From NCBI GenBank assembly GCA_036005125.1, contig DASYQV010000059.1, positions 1 to 29,340 of the forward strand: a stretch of 29,340 nucleotides of DNA, given 5' to 3'. The DNA comes from DASYQV01 sp036005125. Lineage in GTDB: Bacteria; Acidobacteriota; Vicinamibacteria; Vicinamibacterales; UBA2999. Of the stretch, positions 1 through 7,357 are shown piece after piece (the first letter of the stretch is position 1; every line of letters starts with the position of its first letter). The notes beneath the pieces were generated by a model that did no database searches, was not told the DNA's origin, and was given only the letters and a program-made list of their open reading frames with translations. The position numbers and the translations under genes are program-made.

Positions 1-5
1 GACGC

Positions 6-95
6 GGAGGGATGGCCGAGTGGTCGATGGCGGCGGTCTTGAAAACCGCTGTACCCGGAAGGGTACCGGGGGTTCAAATCCCTCTCCCTCCGCCA
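6..95 (+). tRNA. tRNA-Ser (anticodon UGA)
   Basis: The 90-nt cloverleaf has acceptor arms GGAGGGA (6-12) and TCCCTCC (85-91), discriminator G92 and an encoded CCA at 93-95. The anticodon stem GCGGT/ACCGC (33-37, 45-49) holds loop CTTGAAA, so the anticodon is TGA (40-42), which reads UCA serine codons. A long variable arm closed by GTACC-type pairing lies between anticodon and T arms, as expected of class II tRNA-Ser and as recognised by seryl-tRNA synthetase, whose gene is about 1.8 kb downstream. The T loop is TTCAAAT. Only five bases precede the gene, so its promoter is outside the window. Confidence 0.97.
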
Positions 96-108
96 ACTTC
101 GCTCGCTC

Positions 109-361
109 TCGCTCGCTCAGTTGGCGAGGGAGACGGCTTCAGGCATGGCGCGGCTCGCTTCGCGCGCCGCGACTTGGCACGAATCCCTGGCGCCTGCACC
201 ATCGCTCAACCCGCTCCGCTCGCTCAGTTGGCGACGGAGACCGCTTCAGGCATCGCGCGGCTCGCTTCGCGCGCCGCGACTTGGCACGAATCCCTCTCGC
301 CTGCACCATCGCTCAGCCCGCTCCGCTCGCTCAGTTGGCGAGCGAGACGGCTTCAGGCATC
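109..361. repeat. 107-bp tandem repeat, about 2.4 copies, directly after tRNA-Ser
   Basis: The landmark AGTTGGCGA recurs at 119, 226 and 333, an exact 107-bp period. Two full units and one partial unit are about 95% identical by eye; differences are single bases such as GAGGGAGACG, GACGGAGACC and GAGCGAGACG. Each unit contains a CGCGGC...GCCGCG inverted pair. The first unit starts with a 13-of-14 match to the reverse complement of the tRNA 3' end. This repeat fills most of the 331-bp gap between the tRNA and the next gene. No credible gene is seen in the gap. Confidence 0.9.
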
Positions 362-413
362 GGCACCTCACCATGATAGAAATGTGGGCGCCGCCGCACC
401 CCCTGCGGCGGTC

Positions 414-419
414 AAGGAG
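414..419 (+). promoter_or_regulatory. Shine-Dalgarno AAGGAG deciding the start of the heme-binding-like gene
   Basis: AAGGAG lies 7 nt before the ATG at 427. It rules out the longer in-frame reading that would begin inside the tandem repeat. Confidence 0.8.
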
Positions 420-426
420 CTTACCG

Positions 427-915
427 ATGCGTCTCACAGCCGTCACGATCCTGCTGGCCACCCTCGCGCTTGCAATGACCCCCTCGACTGGCCGAGCTCA
501 GGCGCCGGTTCCGTATGGTCCGCCGATCAGCATCGAGAACGCGAAGAGAGCGGCTGCGCCGGCGATTGCCGAGGCGCGCAGGAACAACTGGATGATGGCC
601 GTTGCCATCGTCGATCCCGCCGGCGATCTGGTGTACTTCGAGCGCATGGACAATACCCAGACCGCGAGCGTCAACATCGCGCAGGACAAAGCGCGTTCGG
701 CAGCGATGTTCAAGCGTCCGACCAAAGCGATGCAGGATGTGGTCGCCGGCGGTGGCGACGGCCTGCGTTTTCTCGCCCTGCGCGGCGCAACGCCGGTCGA
801 AGGCGGGATCCCGTTGATGATGGAGGGCAAGATCGTCGGCGCGATTGGCGTATCGGGAGGCACCAGCCAGCAGGACGCGCAGTGCGCGAGCGCAGGCGTC
901 GCCGTGCTCAAGTAA
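427..915 (+). CDS. Secreted GlcG/HbpS-family heme-binding-like protein
   Basis: The 162-residue product starts with a Sec signal peptide: basic MR, a hydrophobic stretch at about residues 4-17, and a likely cleavage after the A-Q-A near residue 26. The remainder matches the GlcG/HbpS (DUF336) fold: an AAxxAIAEAR helix, MAVAIVDPAGDLVYFERMD, an ALRGATPVEGG loop and a glycine-rich end (GKIVGAIGVSGG) before the C-terminal ...QCASAGVAVL helix. Family members bind heme or small cofactors, or sit near glycolate genes; the ligand here is unknown. A strong Shine-Dalgarno fixes the start. The stop lies 17 bp from the stop of the convergent Ppx/GppA gene, with no obvious terminator between. Family assignment is firm, function is not. 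Confidence 0.85.
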   Translation: MRLTAVTILLATLALAMTPSTGRAQAPVPYGPPISIENAKRAAAPAIAEARRNNWMMAVAIVDPAGDLVYFERMDNTQTASVNIAQDKARSAAMFKRPTKAMQDVVAGGGDGLRFLALRGATPVEGGIPLMMEGKIVGAIGVSGGTSQQDAQCASAGVAVLK

Positions 916-932
916 GCGCCCTGCTGTCTCGT

Positions 933-1895
933 TTACAGACCCTGCCCGAGAACAGGTGTCCGCGCGAGCAGGTCGTGCGCCAGCAGCCATGCGACGCCGT
1001 ACCGGGTGCTCCAGCCGCTGACGATGCAGGCGCGGCGGTCCAATGCCGAGAGCACCGCGCTGAGCGTGACGAGTCCGCCGATCACGGTCTCGTAGTCATC
1101 GTTGGCGGGATCCACGTCGATGAGGTCGCGGGTCGACGAAGGATCCTCCACGGCCCGGCGGATGACGGCGTCAATACCGGTTCGCAGCACCTGCTGGCCG
1201 TGAATCCGGCGCTGCGAATAGGCCTCGACGCCGTCACGCCGCACGGTCAGCCATGCCATCCGCGTCGCCGCGCTGCCGAGCGCCACAATCGGCGCAGCGT
1301 CCGCCACCTGCGGCAGACCGCTTGCCTCGAGCGCGGCGTCGATGGCGCCCCTGACCGACTGTAAGTCGCCGCCGTATTCGCGCTGCAGCGACACGCTCGC
1401 TCTTGTCCCGAGCGCCAAGCCCCTGTAGTCGGTCAACTCGACGCGGCCGTCATACATACGCCCAACCGCGATCTCGAGGCTGCCCGCACCCTGATCGATC
1501 GACACGATCGACCCGCCGTCGCGTGAGAGATGCGGAAGCCCCATGACGACAGCAGTCAGCGATGCAAGAGCTTCGGTACGCTCACCAAGAACATGAACAG
1601 GAAAAGGGAAGAGCCGTCCGGCCTGTGGATGTGTGGCAGCCAGCGTCCGGACGGCAGCCGTTCCAAAGACGTGGGGTGCCGCGGCGCCGGCAGCCTGCGC
1701 CTGCCGGATGAAGCCTCGAACGCTGTCGCAAATGGTGTCGAGCACCCGGGCGGTGTTCGCTTCCGCCTCGCCGAGCGCGCGGGCGAGATGCGTGTCCCGG
1801 TAAGCCGATGCGACCGGTTCGACGCCGTCGCCCACGTCCGCCACGAGCAGACGCACGGCCCGGCTCCCGATCTCGATAACGCCGACCCGCGTCAC
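933..1895 (-). CDS. Divergent Ppx/GppA-family phosphatase
   Basis: This 320-residue protein of the ASKHA fold resembles exopolyphosphatase/guanosine pentaphosphate phosphohydrolase, but only the N-terminal catalytic module is present. An N-terminal phosphate-1-like motif (GVIEIGSRAVRLLVADV, residues 5-21), GTAAVR (78-83), the GERTEA segment (104-109) where the family keeps its catalytic glutamate, and IDQGAGSLEI (133-142) in place of the usual DIGGGSTE are visible. The start is GTG and overlaps the serS stop as GTGA, so translation is probably coupled to serS. E. coli Ppx and GppA are about 500 residues; the short form lacking the C-terminal HD-like domain is common in other phyla. The altered phosphate loop leaves the true substrate open. 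Confidence 0.82.
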   Translation of the reverse strand: MTRVGVIEIGSRAVRLLVADVGDGVEPVASAYRDTHLARALGEAEANTARVLDTICDSVRGFIRQAQAAGAAAPHVFGTAAVRTLAATHPQAGRLFPFPVHVLGERTEALASLTAVVMGLPHLSRDGGSIVSIDQGAGSLEIAVGRMYDGRVELTDYRGLALGTRASVSLQREYGGDLQSVRGAIDAALEASGLPQVADAAPIVALGSAATRMAWLTVRRDGVEAYSQRRIHGQQVLRTGIDAVIRRAVEDPSSTRDLIDVDPANDDYETVIGGLVTLSAVLSALDRRACIVSGWSTRYGVAWLLAHDLLARTPVLGQGL

Positions 1896-3178
1896 GCGCG
1901 TCGAATCACCTCCAGGCCGTCCATGTCCGCGCGCAGCGCCTCAGGAACGACAACGGACCCGTCTTCCTCCTGGTAGTTCTCGAGAATCGCGATAAGCGTC
2001 CGCCCCACGGCAAGACCCGACCCATTGAGCGTGTGCACGAACTCCGCCTTCCCCGTGCCGCCCGGCCGGAACTTGATGTTCGCACGCCGCGCCTGGAACG
2101 CTTCGGTGTTGCTGCACGAGGAAATCTCGCGATACGTGTTCTGACTTGGCAGCCACACCTCGAGGTCGTAGGTCTTGGCCGACGCAAAACCCATATCGCC
2201 CGTCGACAACATCACGGTGCGGTACGGCAGCTCCAAGCGCTTCAACACGGCCTCCGCATTCGACGTGAGCCGCTCGAGCTCGTTGTACGACTCCTCGGGA
2301 CTGCTGAACACCATCAGCTCCACCTTGTCGAACTGATGCTGCCGGATCAGACCGCGCACGTCCTGACCGTAGGAGCCTGCCTCGCTCCGAAAGCAGGGCG
2401 TGTAAGCCGTGTAGCGCAACGGAAGCATTCGGCCGTCGACGATCTCCCCTCGATAGAGGTTCGTCAGCGGCACTTCCGCCGTCGGCACGAGGTACAGATC
2501 CCAGTCGCCGCCGATCTTGAAGAGATCGGCCTCGAACTTCGGCAGGTTGCCTGTGCCGATCAGCGCGGCGCTGTTGACGAGGAACGGCGGCTCGACTTCC
2601 GTATAGCCATGCTCTTTCGTGTGCAGGCCGAGCATGAAGTTGATGAGCGCGCGCGCCAGCCGCGCGCCCGGGCCCATCAGGACGCTGAAGCGGGCGCGGG
2701 CAATCTTTGTCCCTCGTTCGAAGTCGATGATTCCAAGCGCCGGTCCCAGGTCCCAGTGCGCCTGCGGCGCGAACGAGAACTTACGCGGCTCACCGTGACG
2801 GCGGACTTCGACGTTGTCCGCCGCGGTCCTGCCGAGCGGCACGGTCTCGTGCGGCAGGTTGGGAAGCGCGAGGAGGCCGCGATTGCGGCGCTGCTCCACC
2901 GACTCGAGCTCGACCTCGAGCTGCTTGATCCGCACCGCGCGCTCGCGGCTTGCTCCGTGAATCTTCGTGACGTCGAGCCCTTGCCGTCGGGCGCGCGCGA
3001 CCTCGTCGCCCGCGGTGTTCTGTTCACGCTTCAGACCCTCGAGCTCGGGCAGCAGGCGGCGTCGGCGCGCTTCAAGAGCCGCAAGCTCGTCCAGCTCGGC
3101 CGACATGTCAAGGCCACGTTTTTGCAAACCAGCCCGGACAGTCTCGAGATTGTCCCGGAGGAGCGTGGGATCCACCAT
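1892..3178 (-). CDS. serS: Seryl-tRNA synthetase
   Basis: This class II synthetase charges tRNA-Ser (and tRNA-Sec) with serine in the cytoplasm. The 428-residue product has the N-terminal tRNA-binding coiled coil (MVDPTLLRDNLETVRAGL, then alternating charged residues to about residue 100). Motif 2 appears as YTPCFRSEAGSYGQDVRGLIRQHQF near residues 255-280, and motif 3 near the C terminus as LNGSGLAVGRTLIAILEN. I chose the ATG at 3178: it is preceded by GGGGTGG and gives the usual MxDPxLLRxN start, whereas the longer reading would run into galU on the other strand. The stop overlaps the GTG of the Ppx/GppA gene. A tRNA-Ser(UGA) gene lies in the same window. Confidence 0.97.
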   Translation of the reverse strand: MVDPTLLRDNLETVRAGLQKRGLDMSAELDELAALEARRRRLLPELEGLKREQNTAGDEVARARRQGLDVTKIHGASRERAVRIKQLEVELESVEQRRNRGLLALPNLPHETVPLGRTAADNVEVRRHGEPRKFSFAPQAHWDLGPALGIIDFERGTKIARARFSVLMGPGARLARALINFMLGLHTKEHGYTEVEPPFLVNSAALIGTGNLPKFEADLFKIGGDWDLYLVPTAEVPLTNLYRGEIVDGRMLPLRYTAYTPCFRSEAGSYGQDVRGLIRQHQFDKVELMVFSSPEESYNELERLTSNAEAVLKRLELPYRTVMLSTGDMGFASAKTYDLEVWLPSQNTYREISSCSNTEAFQARRANIKFRPGGTGKAEFVHTLNGSGLAVGRTLIAILENYQEEDGSVVVPEALRADMDGLEVIRRA

Positions 3179-3290
3179 AATTCCACCCCGGATCAGCGCG
3201 CGGTGCCGATCACGGCGTGCGAGCGAGGTCGTGCGTCGACAGCAGAGTTGTTTCCCGACGTCAGTTCCCAACGATTGTAGCTGAGATACG

Positions 3291-4202
3291 ATGGCACGCA
3301 TGGACGCGACGATCCGCAAGGCGATCTTCCCGGCCGCCGGTCTGGGGACTCGTTTCCTGCCAGCCACCAAGGCCCAGCCGAAGGAAATGCTGGTTCTGGT
3401 GGACAAGCCCGTCATTCAGTATGGCGTCGAGGAGGCCATGCAGTCCGGCGTGGCGAACATCATCATCGTGACCGGCCGCGGCAAGAACGCGATCGAGGAC
3501 CATTTCGACATCGCCTACGAGCTCGAGAGCTTCCTGCAGCAGCGTGGCAAGACACAGCAGCTCGAGGAAATTCGCAAGATCACCCAGTGCATTCAGGTGT
3601 CGTACGTGCGTCAGGGAGAGCCGCTCGGCCTCGGGCACGCGGTCCTCATGACGAAGGCGCTGGTCGGCAACGAGCCGTTCGCCGTCATCCTCGGCGACGA
3701 TGTGATCGATGCGAAGCCGCCGGCACTCAAACAAATGATCGACGTGTACGCCCGCGTCGATGGACCGGTGCTGGCGGTGGAGCGCGTCCCCATGGAGGAG
3801 GTCTCGAGCTACGGTGTGGTTGCCATCGACGAGTCGGCGGATCTGGGTCGTGGTGTTTACAAGATCCGTGACCTCGTGGAGAAGCCGCCGCGCGACGAGG
3901 CGCCGTCGAACCTCGCGATCATCGGACGCTACATCCTCACCCCCGACATCTACGATGCGCTGGAAACGACCGCGAGCGATCGCACGGGCGAGATCCAGCT
4001 CACGAACGGTCTTCGACGCCTCCTCAAGGACCGCCCGATCTACGCGTGCGAGATCGACGGCGTCCGCCACGACACGGGCAATAAGCTCGGTTTCCTGAAG
4101 GCGGTGGTGTATTTCGCGCTCCAGCGGCCGGAGTTGGCGGAGCCGTTCAAACGCTATCTGGAGTCGCTCGAGCTGAAGGTCGGAGCGGGAACGGGTCGGT
4201 AG
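3291..4202 (+). CDS. galU: UTP-glucose-1-phosphate uridylyltransferase
   Basis: GalU makes UDP-glucose from UTP and glucose-1-phosphate, feeding polysaccharide, LPS and trehalose synthesis. The 303-residue length is normal. The nucleotide-binding signature AAGLGTRFLPATKAQPKEM is at residues 15-33, followed by VDKPVIQYGVEEA. Further conserved pieces are RQGEPLGLGHAV, the ILGDDV metal site, YGVV, VEKP, GRYIL, GEIQLT and the DTGNKLGFLKA segment. An alternative ATG three codons in (3300) is possible, because no strong ribosome site separates them. The gene diverges from serS with 112 bp between starts. It is convergent with fmdB, and a REPIN-like pair of hairpins lies between the two stops. Confidence 0.96.
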   Translation: MARMDATIRKAIFPAAGLGTRFLPATKAQPKEMLVLVDKPVIQYGVEEAMQSGVANIIIVTGRGKNAIEDHFDIAYELESFLQQRGKTQQLEEIRKITQCIQVSYVRQGEPLGLGHAVLMTKALVGNEPFAVILGDDVIDAKPPALKQMIDVYARVDGPVLAVERVPMEEVSSYGVVAIDESADLGRGVYKIRDLVEKPPRDEAPSNLAIIGRYILTPDIYDALETTASDRTGEIQLTNGLRRLLKDRPIYACEIDGVRHDTGNKLGFLKAVVYFALQRPELAEPFKRYLESLELKVGAGTGR

Positions 4203-4211
4203 CAGGTGCGT

Positions 4212-4271
4212 GCGGGTCTGAAGACCCGCGCCTACAATGCTCGATGTAGCCGCGCGGCTTCAGGCCCGCGG
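4212..4271. repeat. REPIN-like pair of palindromes between convergent galU and fmdB
   Basis: Hairpin one at 4212-4229 is perfect: GCGGGTC, loop TGAA, GACCCGC. Hairpin two at 4250-4271 is CCGCG(C)GGC, loop TTCAG, GCCCGCGG. They are opposite in orientation, joined by GCCTACA...TGTAGCC. Related palindromes occur at 13867-13888 and 17308-17372. It may also act as a bidirectional terminator. Confidence 0.75.
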
Positions 4272-4277
4272 ACATCG

Positions 4278-4589
4278 CTAATCCTTCGTTGCGGCTGGCG
4301 TCGACCCGGCGTCCGACGTTTTCTTCGGCTCGGTCTTCTCGCTCTTCTCCGTCTTGTCGGTCTTCTCGCTCTTGTCGCTGGACGCGTCCGCGGCCGCGGT
4401 CTTGCCCTTCTGCGCGTAATCGGTGACGTACCAGCCTGACCCCTTGAATTGGATCGCCGGCGAGGAGAGTTGCCTGTGAACAGGACCTTTCCCGCATTTG
4501 ACGCAGGCTGCCGGCGCCGGATCGGAAAACTTCTGAATCAGCTCGAAACGCTGGCCGCAGGCGTCGCATTCGTACTCGTAAAGCGGCAT
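4278..4589 (-). CDS. FmdB-type zinc-ribbon protein with charged repetitive tail
   Basis: The 103-residue product begins MPLYEYECDACGQRFELIQKF, the signature of the FmdB putative regulatory family. A four-cysteine ribbon (C8, C11, C29, C32; CxxC-x17-CxxC) should bind one zinc. The conserved SSPAIQFKGSGWYVTDY stretch ends the family core at about residue 57. The final 40 residues are low-complexity, built of SDKSEK, TDKTEK and SEKTEPKK units plus an Ala/Thr end, and are predicted disordered. FmdB was first linked to formamidase regulation, but most members have no proven role. The ATG lies 3 nt after the DUF885 stop, so the two genes are almost certainly co-transcribed. Confidence 0.9.
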   Translation of the reverse strand: MPLYEYECDACGQRFELIQKFSDPAPAACVKCGKGPVHRQLSSPAIQFKGSGWYVTDYAQKGKTAAADASSDKSEKTDKTEKSEKTEPKKTSDAGSTPAATKD

Positions 4590-4592
4590 ACC

Positions 4593-6254
4593 CTACTCGT
4601 CGAGCACGGTGTCGGAGGAGTCCTGTAGCAGCAGTCGTCGATGCGCCCAGAAGGGCGCCGATCCCTGGGCCAGCACCGTGTCATGGAACGTCTTCAGCGA
4701 GAACTTCGCGCCCTGCTGCGCTTTGTAGTCGCTTCGGAGCTTCAGCATCATCAGCTTGCCAATTGTGTACACGAGATACGTGGGGTCGAACGTTCCCCGC
4801 TCCGCCTCGCGTCGCGCCGTCGCCTCCTCCAGGAATGCTTCGTCTCGGAAGAACCGCATCCCCTGTTCGACCGAGAGGTCTTCGCAGTGCAGACGGATGC
4901 CGACGATACAGCGGGCCAGGCGGACGAGCGCTTCAGCAAGCTGCCCGAGTTTGATGGTGGGGTCGCTGCGGCGGAAACCCGCCTCGATCATCATCTGCTC
5001 GCAGTAGTGCGCCCACCCCTCGACGAACGACGCCGCGGAGAAGAACGTCGACTTGCGCACCTTCGACTCGACCTGCCGGAGATGCTGGTAATGCAGGAAA
5101 TGACCCGGATACACCTCGTGGATTGAGATGTTCCAAAGGGTCGGGTAATTGAAGTCGCGCAGGTGCTCTTTCTGCCGCTCCGGCGGCCACGAGCGATCGA
5201 CGTCGGTGATGTAGTAGTACGCCCGGCTCGGTTTGGTTTCGAACGGGCCCGGCGCCCACATGCTGGCGAAGGCCCAGCGATAGAAGTCGGGCGACGGAGC
5301 GACAATCACGGGCTCGGCATCAGGCACGGTGACGAGCGCATGCCGCTGAAGAAACGTTGCCAGTTCCTCGACCTGCTCCCGGGCGGCCTTCACGAGCTCA
5401 CCCGCCGCCGGATGCCGATCCTTCGCCTCGCGCCAGATGGCGAGCGGGTCTCCGCCGTTGCGGCGCCCGGCCATCGCCCGGAACTCCTCCTGGGTGGCAT
5501 TGAGCTCGCGCAGTGCGATCGTGAGCAGACGGTCGACACCGATCGTGATGCCTTCGTCGAGCTTCAGCTTCTGTTCGAAATTTTCCCGGCCAAGTCGGAA
5601 CGACGCCTTGGCCCGCGGTGCCAGGTCCTGCTCGAGATACTCGACGTAACTCTTGATCGCGTTCGCGGCCTCGGTGGAGGCATCCGCAAGGTCCCCGAGC
5701 AGGTGCAGATCGTCGAGCGTTGAGAAGGCTCGCGGCAGCTCGTATTCGATGAACGTCTGCGCGCCGCGCCAGGCCTCGAGGCCAACCTTGACGAAGATGC
5801 CGGCCGCCTCCTTGATACTGTCCCGTGCCGCCTGCACGAGCCGCGCCGTCTGCCGCAGCTTCGAAAGCACCCGGCGGGCGCGATCGGGCTCGGGCGCATA
5901 CGCGAAGAGCGTCTGGCTCGCCAGGCTCGTCGTCAGGATGTCGGCGTAGAACTGGGGATTACGGTCCCAGGTCCGCACCTCTTCGAGGTGGAACATGCGC
6001 GACTCGATGTCGGCGGTCACGATTGGATGCTCGACCTGCTCGGTAGGTAGGAGAGGAGCCGGATCGATCTGCCGAAGCCGGCGGCTGAAGCCGGCCAGCG
6101 CTCGGAGATGGGCGTCCAGAGCCGAACGGCTCACATCCTCGAGAAGATCATCGTGGAGGTGCACGCCGTCCAGGCTGGCGTTCCCGGGATATACCTCGTG
6201 CAAATACGCGAGGTAGTCGTCAACGAAATGCGGAAACGGCTCCGATGGGTACAT
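4593..6254 (-). CDS. DUF885-family putative metallopeptidase
   Basis: This is a large alpha-helical protein of about 553 residues. The motif HEVYPGHFLHYQH near residues 379-391 resembles the zinc-binding HExxxxH of DUF885 proteins, and downstream FVEGWAHYCEQMMIEAG carries the expected glutamate and histidine. Other family marks are PSPDFYRWAFASMWAPGPFE, AYYYITDVD and a late PTYLVYTIGKLMMLKLR. No signal peptide is seen, so a cytoplasmic location is likely. I chose the ATG at 6254 (MYPSEPFPHF); another ATG at 6311 adds 19 arginine-rich residues, and neither start has a clear ribosome site. The role may be peptide or dipeptide hydrolysis, as for some characterised relatives. fmdB follows after 3 nt. 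Confidence 0.85.
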   Translation of the reverse strand: MYPSEPFPHFVDDYLAYLHEVYPGNASLDGVHLHDDLLEDVSRSALDAHLRALAGFSRRLRQIDPAPLLPTEQVEHPIVTADIESRMFHLEEVRTWDRNPQFYADILTTSLASQTLFAYAPEPDRARRVLSKLRQTARLVQAARDSIKEAAGIFVKVGLEAWRGAQTFIEYELPRAFSTLDDLHLLGDLADASTEAANAIKSYVEYLEQDLAPRAKASFRLGRENFEQKLKLDEGITIGVDRLLTIALRELNATQEEFRAMAGRRNGGDPLAIWREAKDRHPAAGELVKAAREQVEELATFLQRHALVTVPDAEPVIVAPSPDFYRWAFASMWAPGPFETKPSRAYYYITDVDRSWPPERQKEHLRDFNYPTLWNISIHEVYPGHFLHYQHLRQVESKVRKSTFFSAASFVEGWAHYCEQMMIEAGFRRSDPTIKLGQLAEALVRLARCIVGIRLHCEDLSVEQGMRFFRDEAFLEEATARREAERGTFDPTYLVYTIGKLMMLKLRSDYKAQQGAKFSLKTFHDTVLAQGSAPFWAHRRLLLQDSSDTVLDE

Positions 6255-6352
6255 TGTCCGGTCACGGCTGGGGCCGGCAGCGAAGCTCCGCCTCAAACCG
6301 CATAGAAACATGCCGCGGACAGAGACGGCGCTTCGCTGCCGTCAGCGTCTTT

Positions 6353-6371
6353 GGCCTCGCTTCGCGAGGCC
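6353..6371. repeat. Perfect hairpin in the DUF885-rsmI divergent gap
   Basis: GGCCTCGC, loop TTC, GCGAGGCC is a perfect 8-bp stem. A second weaker hairpin, ACGGC...GCCGT, lies just upstream at 6325-6342. No T tract follows, so a classical terminator is not supported. Confidence 0.6.
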
Positions 6372-6373
6372 TC

Positions 6374-6439
6374 GACATCTCCAAAGCCCCAGAGAAAAAC
6401 CCTGCCTCATTCGTGACGATCTCGGCCTTTGGAGATGTC
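6374..6439. repeat. 15-bp inverted repeat with about 35-nt loop upstream of rsmI
   Basis: GACATCTCCAAAGCC (6374-6388) pairs with GGCCTTTGGAGATGTC (6424-6439), with one extra C in the right arm. It could be a transcript hairpin, a protein-binding site or a short degenerate mobile element with terminal repeats. The 239-bp gap holds this, the hairpin at 6353 and a possible promoter. Confidence 0.65.
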
Positions 6440-6472
6440 TAGACGGCTGGCCGAGGCGCGCCCATCCCGCAA

Positions 6473-6481
6473 TGGTACAAT
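6473..6481 (+). promoter_or_regulatory. Candidate extended -10 promoter for rsmI
   Basis: TGGTACAAT matches TGnTATAAT in all but one position. No good -35 is seen 17 bp upstream. Transcription would start about 6 nt before the ATG at 6494, giving a leaderless or near-leaderless message. Confidence 0.35.
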
Positions 6482-6493
6482 AACCCCGCGCCG

Positions 6494-7342
6494 ATGTCCG
6501 GCACGTTGTTCGTGGTCGCCACCCCGATCGGCAACCTCGAGGATGTTACGTTGCGGGCGATTCGTGTGCTGCGCACGGTCGCGGTGGTCGCGGCCGAAGA
6601 TACACGGCACACGGCAAAGTTGCTCGCTCACTATGGGGTCGAGACGCCCACCGTCAGCTTCCACGAGCACAACACACGATCCCGCGTCCCGCAGCTTCTG
6701 GCGCGCCTCGAGCGGGGCGACGACGTGGCTCTCGTATCCGACGCAGGCACCCCGTCTGTTTCAGACCCCGGTCTCGAACTCGTACAAGCGTGCATCCGCC
6801 ACGGCGTGACGATAGACGTGGTCCCCGGTCCGAGCGCTCCACTGACGGCGCTGGTGGCCTCCGGTTTTCCGACCTCGCCCGTCACCATGTTCGATTTTGC
6901 CCCCGCTCGGTCAAAAGACCGAAATCGCTTTCTTCAGGCGGTCCAGGAGATCCCCCATACAGTAGTTTTCTTCGAGGCACCGCATCGAATTCGCGATTTG
7001 CTCCAGGAAGCGGCGGCTATATTGGTCGATAGACCAATTATCGTTGCCCGTGAACTGACGAAGGTGCATCAGGAGGTCATTCGCGGGTCTTTTCCTGAGA
7101 TTCTTGAGGCTCTTACGACACCGCGCGGCGAGCTGACTGTTGTTGTCGGACCTCGTCCCAGGGAGGCATCCGTAGGTGCACGGTTGCCAGAAGCAGCGAG
7201 ATTGTCCGATGAATTCTGTCATTTAACAGAAACAGAGGGATTGAGTCGCCGCCAAGCCATCAGCAGGCTCGCTAAAAGCTACCAGCGCCCGGCGCGGGAG
7301 GTCTATGCGGCGCTAGAGGCGGGGAAGTGTTTGGTCGAATAG
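6494..7342 (+). CDS. rsmI: 16S rRNA 2'-O-ribose methyltransferase (C1402)
   Basis: RsmI uses SAM to methylate the 2'-hydroxyl of C1402 in the 16S rRNA decoding centre. The 282-residue length and the tetrapyrrole-methylase fold fit: VATPIGNLEDVTLRA at residues 8-22, AEDTRHTAKLL at 34-44, the SAM-loop VSDAGTPSVSDPG at 81-93, and VVPGPSAPLTAL at 109-120. FFEAPHR, ARELTKVHQE and GELTVVVGP follow. The segment usually written GFLPRKxxxR is FDFAPARSKDR here, a mild divergence. From about 6880 to 7330 the base composition is visibly more AT-rich than in the flanking genes. It includes an 18-bp hairpin sequence (ATTGGTC-GATA-GACCAAT, 7021-7038) inside the gene. Confidence 0.95.
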   Translation: MSGTLFVVATPIGNLEDVTLRAIRVLRTVAVVAAEDTRHTAKLLAHYGVETPTVSFHEHNTRSRVPQLLARLERGDDVALVSDAGTPSVSDPGLELVQACIRHGVTIDVVPGPSAPLTALVASGFPTSPVTMFDFAPARSKDRNRFLQAVQEIPHTVVFFEAPHRIRDLLQEAAAILVDRPIIVARELTKVHQEVIRGSFPEILEALTTPRGELTVVVGPRPREASVGARLPEAARLSDEFCHLTETEGLSRRQAISRLAKSYQRPAREVYAALEAGKCLVE

Positions 7343-7357
7343 CCAAAGACGCCTTCC

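Noticed and set aside
85..131. Integrase attachment site at the 3' end of tRNA-Ser
   Set aside because: An att site would give a direct repeat of the tRNA end further downstream. Here the match is inverted and only about 25 nt away, and no integrase gene is nearby.
109..361. CRISPR array
   Set aside because: The units are 107 bp, similar over their whole length with no unique spacers, and there are no cas genes.
12..1364. Long plus-strand open frames running through the tRNA, the tandem repeats and the heme-binding gene
   Set aside because: They owe their length to high GC and to the 107-bp repeat. They overlap a clear tRNA and a gene with its own ribosome site, and they show no family motifs.
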